A model generated the notes under the pieces. That model saw nothing but the letters and a program-made list of their open reading frames with translations, did no database searches and was not told where the DNA came from. This document shows positions 12,470 through 23,141 of a DNA stretch of 64,000 nt, piece after piece. The stretch covers positions 89,723,529 through 89,787,528 of the forward strand of contig CM043959.1 in the NCBI GenBank assembly GCA_014529385.2, given 5' to 3'. The position numbers and the translations under genes were made by a program. The stretch is from Adiantum capillus-veneris. Taxonomy: Eukaryota; Streptophyta; Polypodiopsida; Polypodiales; Pteridaceae. Positions within the stretch are counted from its first letter, which is position 1; every line of letters begins with the position of its first letter.

Positions 12470-12660
12470 CCTGAAGAAAAGCAACAATATCTAAGTCAAG
12501 CACATGTTACCATAGTAGGACTTCACTTTGCGGAAGGCCAAACTATGCAACAAATCTTGAGACTTGGAGTATTTTGGCCGATTATGAGGAGAGATGTTAG
12601 ATCTTTTGTAAAAGATTGCCCTCAATGTCAAAAACAACCACCCATTCCTCATGTAACATT
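12470..12660 (+). pseudogene. Extra integrase-type HHCC zinc-binding domain (copy 1)
   Basis: Frame with QAHVTIVGLHFAEGQTM ... LGVFWPIMRRDV ... KDCPQCQKQ: an H-x6-H ... C-x2-C zinc-binding arrangement like the integrase N-terminal domain. It lies before the standard linker (NYLVTYLS ... FPEDMSKRRQRAIE) and the second HHCC domain at about 12840-13020. Canonical gypsy integrases have one such domain. The two copies are similar but not identical, so this is an old duplication or capture. Confidence 0.75.
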
Positions 12661-12736
12661 GTTTCAAATGTCACCTATTCCTAAGTGGAGTAATTATCTG
12701 GTTACTTACTTATCGAGCTGAACATTTCCTGAGGAT

Positions 12737-13640
12737 ATGAGTAAACGCCGTCAAAGAGCAATTGAAACTGAAGCAAGAGACTATGCTCTTATTGGGAACC
12801 AATTGTATCGGAGAGGTAAAGATCAACATTTTCATCTTTGTGTAAATGAAAACGAGTACATTCCAATTTTAGAACAAGCACATGCTGGATTAGCTGGAGG
12901 TCACTTTTCTAGTGAGACCACCGCAAGAGAAATCTTGATGGTGGCAGGCATATGGTGACCAACACTTTTTGCAGATACCAAAGAATATGTTCAAAGGTGT
13001 GATGCTTGTCAACTAGCAAAAATGCCAACACGAGTAGACATCATGCCCTTAAGACCAATGATGGGGGCTAGAGCCTTCATAAAATGGGGTATAGATTTTG
13101 TTGGACCGATACAGCCACCTGCTTATAGAAGCAAAACTCAATATATCATTGTAGCTACAGACTATTTGACCAAGTGGGACGAGGCTAAAGAGACTCAAAA
13201 GAATGATGCCAGAACCACTGCTGCATTCTTGTATGAGTATGTATTCATGAGATATGGACTGCCAATAGAGATTGTCAGTGATCGAGAAACTCATTTCCTC
13301 AATGAGGTAATAGAGTATTTGCTTAATGAGTTTATGGTCATCCATAACAAATCAGCTCCCTATTACCCACAAGCAAACCGACAAGCTGAGCATACAAATA
13401 AAATTCTTAGCTCAGTACTGACCAAAGTGGTTAGTTCAGGAAGGACAGACTAGGAAATGAATCTCCATGCTGCTCTATGGGCTTATCGAGTTTCATTCAA
13501 AACAGCTCTAAATGCTACACCCTTTAACCTTGTTTATGGTCTTGATGCTATACTGCCAATAGAATTTCTATTGCCGACATTAAGGGTAGCATAGACTCTT
13601 GAGTGGACTGGACATGAATTGTTAGAAAGACTTGAAGATT
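12737..13640 (+). pseudogene. G1 integrase (HHCC copy 2 and catalytic core)
   Basis: 12737-12958 gives the linker and HHCC half (QAHAGLAGGHFSSET ... VAGIW), interrupted by TGA where a Trp codon is expected. The CX2C part (QRCDACQ) follows at about 12990. The core at 13022-13453 shows WGIDFVGPIQ (first catalytic Asp), IVSDRETHF (second Asp) and QANRQAEHTNK (catalytic Glu): a D,D-35-E triad. It continues after a TAG at 13451 as LHAALWAYRVSFKTALNATPF and NLVYGLDAILPIE. It would insert the cDNA into host DNA. It is disrupted by several stops that look like C-to-T or G-to-A changes. Confidence 0.88.
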
Positions 13641-14065
13641 TGGAAAAGCTAGACGAGAAAAGGCTAACTTCTTTAGCTCATATCTATGCACAAAAGAGAA
13701 AACAAAAATAGTTTTTTGATTCCCACTTAATCACAAAAAATTTCAAGAAAGGGGACTTAATTCTAGTCTATTCCCTTAAGCAACACATTCCCAAGTTTAA
13801 GAAAAAGGGGAACATACCATTTATCATTGAAGATGTATCTCCAAGTGGAGCAGTAAAATTGTCCACCCTAGATGGTGAACCAATGGCTAATTGGATTAGT
13901 GGATGTTGTTTAAAAAAATACAATTTTCCACTAACCAATGAATTGCTAGAGAGAATGCATGCAACCAAACAAAGGAAGATCAAGCAACAACAGGTTATTG
14001 ATGAAGCCCAAGAGAAAGCTATACTTTGGGTACTCAAGCGGAAAGCTGCTCTCAAGAATCAATAG
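13641..14065 (+). pseudogene. G1 integrase C-terminal region
   Basis: Continues the integrase: ERLEDLEKL-like helix, then GDLILVYSLKQ and KKKGNIPFIIEDVSPSGAVKL, typical of the small beta-barrel tail of gypsy integrases. The 13859-14065 frame (68 codons) ends with a Lys/Arg/Gln-rich helix (TKQRKIKQQQ) and a TAG at 14063. No chromodomain is visible, arguing against the chromovirus lineage. Confidence 0.65.
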
Positions 14066-14500
14066 ATGCCGATTCCCATCAACACTTTGGAACTAGATGA
14101 TCGACAATGGGAATTACCTAAAGACACAGTTTCAATAGATGACGACTGGTTAGATGGAATGGATCCACGCATCAAAGTACAACTCAACAGTCATAGCACC
14201 AATGCTTTGGTAGACACAGGAGCTAGAGTGAATGTAGTCAGTTATTCCACATAGAAGAAGACAACAAGTCAAGCATTGAAAGCAGGAATAGCGACAATCA
14301 AAGGATGCAACAAAGAATCCAACTCCAACATTGGGAGTAGTCAACTTGAATGTGGTAGTACATGGATGTTCATGTCCTCATCAATTTGTATGTTTACCAG
14401 ATGAACACATGAATGAGACGACGATTCTTGGAATTCCTTGGATGCATACATACAAAGTAGTACTAGATTGGGAACGAATCAAGTAAGCTATCACCTAAAG
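14066..14500 (+). pseudogene. Second aspartic-protease-like domain downstream of integrase
   Basis: 14066-14254 reads KVQLNSHSTNALVDTGARVNVVSYST, with a DTGA catalytic motif in the retropepsin context (hydrophobic strand, DTGA, V.VVS). After a stop where Trp is expected and a frame change, the next part reads LNVVVHGCSCPHQF, then ETTILGIPWMHTYKVVLDW, equivalent to the ILGRPF.. end of retropepsins. Together they span a whole retropepsin-like fold (~110 residues). It resembles plant retroelement gag-asp proteases more than the first copy at 9430-9848. A second protease after integrase is not part of the standard gypsy order. Function unknown; this copy is inactive. Confidence 0.75.
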
Positions 14501-14737
14501 GTGGGAAACTCATTGTTCCAATTGCACCAAGCAAGGAGGAATGGAAAAGAAGCAATCAACAGACCAATCCACGAAGCCAATCTTCTCCATCCCCTCGACA
14601 ATCAAATGCTACAGGTGGCATGCAAGGAGTCAGAAAAATTTGGGTACCAAAAGCACAGCTTAAAGATAAACCGATTCAGCTTTGGGTGCCTAAAACTTCC
14701 CCAAAGAAACAAAAGAAGGTGCCAAGGATTTGAACAC
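14501..14737 (+). pseudogene. Basic C-terminal tail after second protease (WVPK repeats)
   Basis: One frame reads VRKIWVPKAQLKDKPIQLWV then PKTSPKKQKKVPRI before a TGA, giving two WVPK motifs and a very basic end. Such a tail could bind nucleic acid or the nuclear import machinery; this is inference. It probably marks the end of the pol-like reading frame. Confidence 0.45.
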
Positions 14738-15983
14738 GGAATCGAGCATCTACGAGCAAGGAACCTAACATGAAAAGGGTTTGGAAGAAAAAGGAGCACT
14801 TATCTGCTTCACAAACCGCGAAACCAATCAAGCAGTGGTGAGTTAAGTCTCCACGGAATCCACCACACCATGCAACACCAAGCCAACCGAATTAACAATG
14901 GAGAGAAAAAGCTGGACAAAAGTCTAAAGTACTACCAACATCTCAAGCAATCAACGTGCTAAAACACCCTGATGGTACAATCAAACAGAGAGCACAAAAG
15001 CTACAAGATTTTCTCTTTGGAAGACATCAGTAAGCAAGCCTCGACATAGGAAACCCTTGAGTTAAATACTCAAGACCCAGATCTTGCACTGCATGTTGGT
15101 TTGCATTGCATTGATCTTCATATCATGGTAGAGCCAATCACAGCTATGCATAGACACAATTGTTCAACCCATGCACGCAGTCGTCCCAGAGTACGCCACC
15201 TAGGAGGGGTGGAAGCCCACTAAGTACGAAGTAATTAAGGGCAATGTTTGAAGAGGGAGGAAAAAGTTCCATGTTATCGTGTGATTTTTGCAAAATTACC
15301 TAATAATGCCCTTATAATTCATCAACAAGGAAAAATTTACTGATAATACCTTCTCGATGAGTGTAAATAGTGTAAATACTATCAAAAATCATAAAAAATA
15401 ATCCTTTTTTGGATATTTTTAAATCATTTTTGTTGATTTGGAGGCTTAAAAATGGAGAAATCCAACAAAAACAATTGATGGGGGCTTTTCACAAGCCAAG
15501 CTCCCATAGCCCTCTTCTCTCGTCTCCACCCCATGAAAACCCCCTCTTAGGGAGGGAGTGATAAAAGGCATTGGAAAAAGTAAGAAAAAAATAAAGTATG
15601 ATTATGTAAATATATAAGAAAGGTAAAATAGGCCACCTCATGCCTGCGGGGTAGCCCATCCCCACCTTGCCTCCTTTTTCTTCACTGTTGCCCCGCTGGG
15701 TGTCCCTTTTCCTCTCCTCCACTCAAAAGGTCAACTCCCCTCTCTCTTCCCCTTGTCCTTTCTCCTTTCTCTCTCCCCTCAAGCTACCCCACCTCTCACC
15801 AATAATGCATTATAACTCACCAATAATGCACCCTAACTCACATGCAACTTACCCTATCTTCCAAAATAGTATACCCCACCCCCTCTTTCTCTCTCCTATC
15901 ATATCCCATGACCCAAATGCCCCCCCTCTCTCTAAAGGGCCTCAATTTTCTCCTGTGTGTACTCTCTCTCTCTCTCTCTCCCT
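14738..15983. other. Non-coding stretch between G1 pol and truncated copia
   Basis: No gene. The right half (15640-15983) is pyrimidine-rich and ends in a CT repeat (about 15964-15982). The left-to-middle part has a purine tract near 15250-15265 followed by TGTTATCG at 15272, which could be an LTR start, but no partner LTR was found. The frame that runs into the copia from 15667 is open but low-complexity and has no gag-like residues before about 15985. Confidence 0.5.
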
Positions 15984-18900
15984 TGATGAAGCATGGATTT
16001 TCCTTGATCGAAAGGCACTGGGAACAATCCGGTTAAGCTTGGCGTCAACGGTGGCCTTCAATGTTTCGGAGATGAAGACCACGGAGGACTTGATGAAGTC
16101 ACTTGACGACTTCTACGAGAAACCATCGGCATCCAATAAGGTATTTCTTATGAAGCGCTTGTTCAATCTAAAGATGGAAGAGAATGGTTCAGTTGCAGAA
16201 CACCTAAATGACTTTAACACAAACATAAGTCAACTTCGATCAGTGAAAATCAATTTCGATGACGAAGTGCGAGCTCTCCTTATACTATCATCTCTACCGA
16301 ATAGTTGGGACAGCCTTGTGATGGCTGTAAGTAATTCTATCTCTGGCACAAATACTCTTAAGTTTGATGATGTTGTGGGTGTTCTCCTAAGCGAGGAAAT
16401 GCGAAGGAGAAGCACGGGAGAATCATCAAGTGCTGCACTATCAATGGAAACAAGAGGAAGGCTTAAGGAGAGGTTCAAAAACCAAAAGGGTCGTGATCGC
16501 TCAAGGCGGAGCAAGTCACGCACAAAGTTAGTTCTTGAATGTTGGAACTGCGGCAAGAAGGGCCACGTCAAGAAGGATTGCTGGTCCAAGAAGAAGAAGG
16601 AGACAGAGTCTCAAGACAACAAGCCAACATCGGAGGCCAATGTGGCAGGTAAAGTAGAGCAAGATGCTCTAATTCTCTCATTAGACAATGTGTCTAATTC
16701 CTGGATAGTAGATTCTGGGGCTTCATTCCATGCGACACCACACAAGCAACATTTCCAAGACTACACCAAAGGTAATTTTGGGTATGTATACTTGGGAGAT
16801 GATGAAGCTTGTGAGATTGTCGGCAAAGGTACAGTTTCTGTCAAAACTGCTAATGGAAATGAATGGAAGCTTAAAGATGTTAGGCATGTTCCTTCTCTTC
16901 GCAAAAATTTGATCTCTACAGGACAATTGGACGATGAAGGTCACAACATTGCATTCGGAAACAAACGGTGGAAGATCTCAAAGGGATCTTTGGTGGTTGC
17001 CAAGGGTGAAAAAGTCGGTACACTTTACTTGTGTACTGTTAGCACGCAACCTTCAGCTTGTGTAGCAACTACAGAAGTTGACAGTGCGGTGTGGCACTAC
17101 CGACTTGGGCATATGAGTGCCAAAGGAATGCAAATCCTTCAAACAAAGAAGCTTCTACCAGGTTTGAAAGAAGTGGACTTAGAGTTCTGTGAAGATTGTG
17201 TTTATGGTAAACAAAAGAGGGTTAAATTTCAAAAATCAGGAAATGAAAGAAAAAATAAAAAACTTGACTTGGTTCATTCTGATGTTTGGGGTCCTGCAAG
17301 TACACCATCACTTGGTGGCTCATTGTACTATGTAACATTCATAGACGATGCGACTAGAAAAACATGGGTTTATGTCATGAAGAATAAATCCGATGTATTT
17401 TCCATATTTCAAAGGTGGAAAGCCTTTGTGGAGAATGAAACAGGTACTAAGGTTAAATGCCTCAGATCCGAAAATGGAGGCCAATATTGCAGCCAAACTT
17501 TTGAAATATTTTGTGCTAGCAATGGCATTCGGAGGCAAAGGACAACCCCAAGGACACCTCAACAAAATGGGATTTCGGAAAGGATGAACAGGACAATCAT
17601 GGAACGAGCACGAAGCATGCGGCTACATGCAGGCCTACCGCTTGAGCTTTGGGCGGAAGCTGTAAGTACGTCTGTGTACTTAATCAATCGGTCACCCTCA
17701 ACGGCATTGGATGGGGGAGTTCCAGAAGAGGCATGGACAGGTAAACCGGTGAATTATGCATTTCTCAAAGTGTTTGGGTGTGAGGCTTTCATGCACATAG
17801 ATAGAAGCCTAAGATCAAAGTTAGATGCAAAGTCCAAAAAGTGTTTCTTCATTGGCTATGGAGAAGGAGACTTTGGGTATCGCCTATGGAATCCTGAAGA
17901 TGGTAAAATCTTAAGGAGTAGGGATGTAATTTTTAACGAACAAAATATGTACAAAGATTACTTGGAAAGAAAACAAACAAAAGAAACAGGTGATGAGTAC
18001 ATGGAGCTTGAGGACGGTGAAGACTCAAGGACTGCAAACAGTGACAATGTGCAACAACGTCAACCAAATGAGGAGCCTCAACCTATTCCCCGAAGATCTA
18101 CAAGAGCAAGTAGACCTCCAGAAAGGTTTGTTCCTTCCTTCAACCATCTCTTGATCTCAGATTTTGGAGAGCCGGAATCATATGAAGAAGTTATGCAACA
18201 TGAATCCAAAGAAGAATGGACGAAGAGCATGCAAGTGGAGATGGACTCACTACATCACAACCAAACATGGGAGTTGGTTGAGTTGCCTAAAGGTAAGCGG
18301 GCACTTCAAAACAAATGGGTGTACAAGCTAAAGGAAGAAGAAGGTGGGAAGAAAAGGTACAAGTCTAGGCTTGTGGTAAAAGGTTTTTCTCAAAAGAAAG
18401 GTATTGACTTCAATGAAATATTTTTTCCTGTTGTAAAAATGAACTCAATTAGGCTTGTCTTAAGCCTTGTGGCTGCTCATGATCTAAATCTCGAGCAAAT
18501 GGATGTAAATACAGCATTCCCTCACGGTGACTTAGAGGAGGAAATCTACATGCTTCAACCAAAGGGGTATGAAGTAAAAGGTAAGGAGAAAATGGTTTGC
18601 AGATTAAAGAAGAGCTTGTATGGTTTAAAGCAAGCATCAAGACAATGGTACTTGAAGTTTGATCGATGGATGTTGGATCATGGATTCACAAGATGCAACT
18701 CAGATCACTGCGTCTACACGGAGAATTTGGGAGATGGAAAATTCATCATCCTAATGTTGTATGTTGATGACATGTTGATTGCAAGTGCTAACATGCAAGA
18801 CATCAAAGACCTAAAAGAGGATCTGTCCAAATCTTTTTCAATGAAAGATTTAGGTGCTGTAAAGAGGATACTTGGTATGAAAATATCAAGGGACAGGACG

Positions 18901-19715
18901 AAGAAGACAATAAAGCTATCTCAAGAAGATTACATCAAGAAGGTACTAGAAAGGTTTGCAATGCAAAATGCAAAACCAGTTTCTACACCTTTGGCTGGTC
19001 ATTTTAAACTAACGAAGGATATGTGTCCAAAGACACAAGAGGAGATAGCCTATATGTCTAAAGTTCCATATGCTGCAGCCGTAGGTTCTCTAATGTATGC
19101 TATGGTCTGGACAAGGCCAGACATGCAGTGGGAGTTGTGAGTAGGTTCATGGACAACCCAGGTAAAGAGCATTGGCAAGCTGTGAAGTGGATACTTAGGT
19201 ATCTAAAAGGGACAACAACAAATGCTTTGTATTTTGGAGGAACTGATATTTTTCTAGAAGGGTATGTTGATGCAGATATGGCAGGTGACAAAGATACTCG
19301 AAGGAGCACTACTGGCTATGTGTTCACGGTTGGAGGCACAACAGTAGGCTGGGCTTCAAAGCTGCAGAAAGTGGTTTCACTTTCTACCACGGAAGCAGAG
19401 TATGTAGCAATGACGGAGGCAAGCAAAGAAATTCTGTGGCTTCATAGATTCTTAGAAGAGCTTGGATTCAAACAAGACAATTGTGTCTTGTACAGTGATA
19501 GCCAGAGCGCTATCCATCTTGCGAAGAACTCAGCCTTTCATTCAAGGACAAAGCACATTGAGGTGAGATATCACTTCATACGCACTCTTTTGGAAGAGGG
19601 ACAACTAAAGCTAGGAAAGGTGCATACAAGTGAAAATCCTGCAGACATGTTTACAAAGGTGGTCAACAAGGAGAAGTTGAGCTTTTGCTCATCTTCAATC
19701 GGCATTCAAGGATAA
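15984..19715 (+). pseudogene. Copia Gag-Pol polyprotein (Tork-like), one frameshift
   Basis: Gag helices (RKALGTIRLSLASTVAFNV, KPSASNKVFLMKRLFNLKM), zinc knuckle CWNCGKKGHVKKDC (~16538-16580), protease WIVDSGASFHAT (~16702), GAG-pre-integrase VWHYRLGHMSAKGM with CEDCVYGKQKRV, then the integrase core: HSDVWGP (Asp), RSENGGQY (Asp) and PQQNGISERMNRT (Glu). RT shows NKWVYKLKEEEGG, VNTAFPHGDLEEEIYM, SLYGLKQASRQWY and LMLYVDDMLIAS (catalytic YVDD). Near 19100-19128 a small deletion shifts the frame. RNase H continues at 19128-19715 with VDADMAG, STTEAEYVAM and LYSDSQSAIHLAKN. The fusion of low-complexity upstream sequence (from 15667) to gag is an artefact of truncation. Not functional: no 5' LTR and one frameshift. 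Confidence 0.93.
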
Positions 19716-19775
19716 GAAGCCAGAATGGAAAGCAGTCACAAGTTTGGTTTGGAGATCAGTCTCCAAGTGGGAGAT

Positions 19776-20552
19776 TGTTAAGTATGGAGCCTGATTTACC
19801 CTTGTTAAGTATGGAGCCTGATTTACCCTTGTAATTTTCTGTGGTAAAAGCGCACATTTGTAAGGCCCCCATTATGAGGAGAAGCCATCGTGCGTGAAGG
19901 AAAATCACTCATCGGAAACCAAAATTTTCACGGACAAGAATCAGGGGCAACTTTAAAGGCCGGAAGGGGGCGGAGTCCCCCGAGACTTTTTTTTCGCCGG
20001 AATATTCTTTTTCGCCGGAATATTATGGCCGGACGGCGGTCGAAAAGTGGTCAGAAAACAACCGGTCGGTTGGCCGGTGGTCGGAAGTCAATGGCCGGTG
20101 GCCGAATTCAAAAGCGGACTTGTCTTCTCAAGGGCGGCCACACATGGGCGGATTGGAGGGTCCAATTTGGACTTATTCGCACAAGGGCGGCTACACATGG
20201 CTGTCTCTCATAGGAGAGGGCAGCCCTTTTGGCCTATAAAAGGAGGCCATTTCTACACACATTTCATAGTGTGAAGTTGATGCAACAAGGTGAGTGTGAG
20301 GTGGTGAGAGTGAAGCAAGGCGGGAGCTCCGTTAAGGGTATAATCCCTTTGTAAACTACTTCTTGTTTTGAAGTACTAAAGCCATTGAGTGGCTGCTTTC
20401 CCGTGGACGTAGCCCACATTGGGTGAACCACATATATCGTGTGTACTCTCTCTCTCTCTCTCTCTACTCTATAATCTCGTGTATATAAATCTGTCTCTCT
20501 CCATTAAGTAATCTACTCGATTATCTATTTAGCTATGTCTTATTTCCTAACA
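19776..20552 (+). repeat. Copia 3' LTR
   Basis: Follows the purine tract AAGTGGGAGA. Starts TGTTAAGTATGG and ends CCTAACA. Contains TATA box CCTATAAAAGGAGG at about 20234-20247 and a CT repeat at about 20446-20464. The first ~28 bp of the LTR are duplicated in tandem (19775-19802 and 19803-19830). Confidence 0.8.
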
Positions 20553-20557
20553 ATCAC

Positions 20558-20928
20558 CGCAATCACCATGCTCGTCTTGAGCATGACCTCTACACCCTTG
20601 GGCTGTGGAAGATGAAGGGAAACTAAATGAAGGATGATGGCCATAACCCTCGTGCGAGTCTTCGCCATCAACTCCCACCTATCCGCCATGTGCTCTACCA
20701 CGCTCTCCCTTCTCATTCCCCTACCCTATGCTCCCCATTTCATTGCCTTATTCTCTAAATAAAGCTTGAGGTTTTGTGAGTATGTTTTCTTGCAATGTTT
20801 TGCCCATGTGAGGTGTGCGGAATCGCTACCTAGTCTTGTGTTTGGAGTGAGCTTGTGTATGTGTGAAGGGTGTGCGGATTCGCCATCCTTTTGTGGTGCC
20901 TAAGTACTAAGCCGCTATACCCCCTCCC

Positions 20929-20965
<37 letters not shown>

Positions 20966-21550
20966 TGATCTCATTCCCTTTCCTCTTCATCATTACTCCC
21001 AAGCATCCATCTCTCTTGGATGAAAACTTTGTTATGGTGGTGTGTTGTTTGCGTCCTAGCCGCTGAAGCTAGGTGGTGCCCCCTGTTTGCTTTACCATGA
21101 CAGGCTCGAGGCGCGCCATTCGGTCCCCGGTGTTTTAGAGGCCGTCGGGGTTCGGGGTTCGCTTTGCTCCTGTCACAATAAAGATGTATTTTTCAAGTGG
21201 TTTCTTAATTATTGGATTTTTACTTTACTTTTTCAGAGAATTTTTCTATTTTCTTTGATTTTTTCAAATAAACAGGTCAAAATTAATAATAAATAGCAGG
21301 GAAGCTCAGATGGAAAAATTAAAGACACGATGGTGATCAGAAGGACAAGGCCCGCAAGCACAAAAATGTTCAATGAAAAATCTGAACACGGAAGCAGAAA
21401 GCCTAAATTAAGCGACCAAGCCTACTTTTGCAAAATTCTTGCAGAATGAGCTACAAGATTCCGATCAGGAAAATTTTTGAGTCTAACATTGATTTCACAG
21501 CCTAGTAGGACTAACGGGGGAATTTGGGGAAATTTGGTTCGGGAAGTCCA
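20558..21550. other. Non-coding stretch with CT microsatellite
   Basis: No gene. Contains a CT repeat at about 20933-20962 and a short GC-rich island near 21100-21175. From about 21180 it becomes AT-rich like the G1 leader. It presumably belongs to G1 between pol and the accessory unit, although part could be another decayed insertion. Confidence 0.4.
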
Positions 21551-21552
21551 GG

Positions 21553-21560
21553 TATAAATA
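21553..21560 (+). promoter_or_regulatory. Candidate internal promoter of G1 accessory ORF (TATA box)
   Basis: GGTATAAATATCC sits 1.6 kb before the accessory ORF. About 140 bp later GAGGG/GTAAGTTC (21691) resembles a strong splice donor. The palindrome series and then the ORF follow. The same order (TATA, ~150 bp, donor-like site, palindromes, ORF) is seen from the 5' LTR into gag. Promoter and intron are inferred, not shown. Confidence 0.4.
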
Positions 21561-22351
21561 TCCATGGTAGGCTAAAACCACCTCATTTTCACTTGGAGCC
21601 TTTGCAGAGAGAGATTTCGGCCTCTTTCGCGCGACATTTCCGAAGCCACAATTGACCATTTTCAGCGCCGTCTCACACGAGACATGAGGGGTAAGTTCTT
21701 TACTTGATAATGATCCATTTTGTACGGCCGGTAGCTAGTCTAAAGCCTTAGAAAAAACCCTAGAAACCGAGCAGTGCACGAAGACCTACAACCTAAAACT
21801 GACCATAGCGGCCTGCCAGCTTGACCAAATAGGATGGGATTTAAACCATAGCACGCCCTAACATAATAGAACCTTTCTATACCATCAGATGACCATTCGG
21901 CTAGGGTCAAGAGGGTCCCCAATAGAAAAGTTAGGTTTTTGGCAAATGCTAGAATTCCGACCTGCCTCCACAGATGGCTTCCTAATGAGGTTCATATACA
22001 ATGTATATGATTGGTTTGGTGAAATCCATCAAGCAAGGCTCTCAAAAAGCAAAAAACGTCTCGAAGGTTACGAAGCGTCAAATTTGATATACGAGGCCAA
22101 ACTGAGTCCAAATGAGCCAGAATTGGATAGGTAGCTTCGCGACTATGTTACGGACAAGTCCAAAGCCTCAAAGTTGACCGACCAACCCAACAGACAGAGT
22201 AATCACAAAAAACGGTGATTTCAGATTCGACAGAGCACAAAGTGATGCCAACATGATCAAACTTGACCAAATTCAATTTAGGACTTGTATTAGGTGTATG
22301 AAACATGTCTAGGTCAAAATTTGTGGGTTTTGCAAAGTTTTTTTCACTGAA

Positions 22352-22954
22352 GTTAATAATCGTGATTATTTACTTTTGCATCATTTTTTCTTGGAAATTG
22401 TCAAATCACCTCACGTATCATGTGTACACAGGTCCTATTACATGCCAAAAATCAAGTATGAGCCAAAATGATCACCCATTACTTGTAAAATTGCCAAAAA
22501 ACGTAAAGAAGTTTTTGCAAGCCAAAAATTGGGTTATGAACAACTTTTCTTGATCCAAATCACCTCATACCTGATACCCAAGGTCTATACCATGCCTAGA
22601 ACCAATTTGTACCAAAAAAGATCAATTTTGGAAGAAAAGTTAATAATCGCGATTATTTACGTTTTGATCAAAATTGGGGAATTTTGATATTTGGCCATCA
22701 TACATCCAAGGTACATGTTGTGATAAGCCCTCTAGCCAACTTTGAATCAATTTGGAGTTCAAGATCTCAAATTTCCTTTATATCTACTGTTTCAGAGACC
22801 TAAAGCCAAAATCTAGTACCATTTTCAACCTGTGCATCCAAATGAGCCAATATTTCACTCAGGGCATGTATTTGGTATATACTTCAAGCCTATAAAGCCA
22901 ATTTTGCAAAAAGTTGGAAATTTTCCTCAGCTGTAAATAATCGCGATTATTTAC
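22352..22954 (+). repeat. Three AT-rich palindromes (~290-bp spacing), accessory-ORF copy
   Basis: Copies at 22352-22373, 22639-22660 and 22933-22954, spaced 287 and 294 bp. The last is a perfect 22-bp palindrome with core AAATAATCGCGATTATTT. Spacing and core match the leader series at 4728-5594, although surrounding sequence is diverged. The series ends about 190 bp before the accessory ORF start. Confidence 0.85.
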
Positions 22955-23141
22955 TTTGGTTGAAATTTTTTATTTTGACCATATAGTTTTGTTCCTTGGA
23001 TGATTTTATGCATCTTTGCTTGTGCAAAAATTGATTTGAAGCAATTTGGACTAGATTATCAGCATTTCAGTCTAAAAGGACATTCCAGAGAAAAATTCGA
23101 CAAATTTGCTAACTTTGCACTCTATTCCCTGAATAGGAGCA

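Larger units (their letters stand above)
15984..20552 (+). mobile_element. Ty1/copia element, 5'-truncated, nested in G1
   Basis: Copia gene order: gag, protease, integrase, RT, RNase H. It has one LTR at the right (19776-20552). The left LTR, primer site and first part of gag are missing. Recognisable gag begins directly after a CT microsatellite at about 15964-15982. The polyprotein is otherwise nearly intact (one frameshift), so it is younger than G1. ATCAC follows the right LTR as a possible target duplication, but its partner cannot be located. Confidence 0.88.

Noticed and set aside
15272..15960. TGTTATCG at 15272 as the start of another LTR or the missing copia 5' LTR
   Set aside because: No similarity to the copia 3' LTR and no second copy in the window.
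21090..21180. GC-rich segment as a tRNA or rRNA piece
   Set aside because: No cloverleaf, anticodon arm or conserved rRNA words could be made out.
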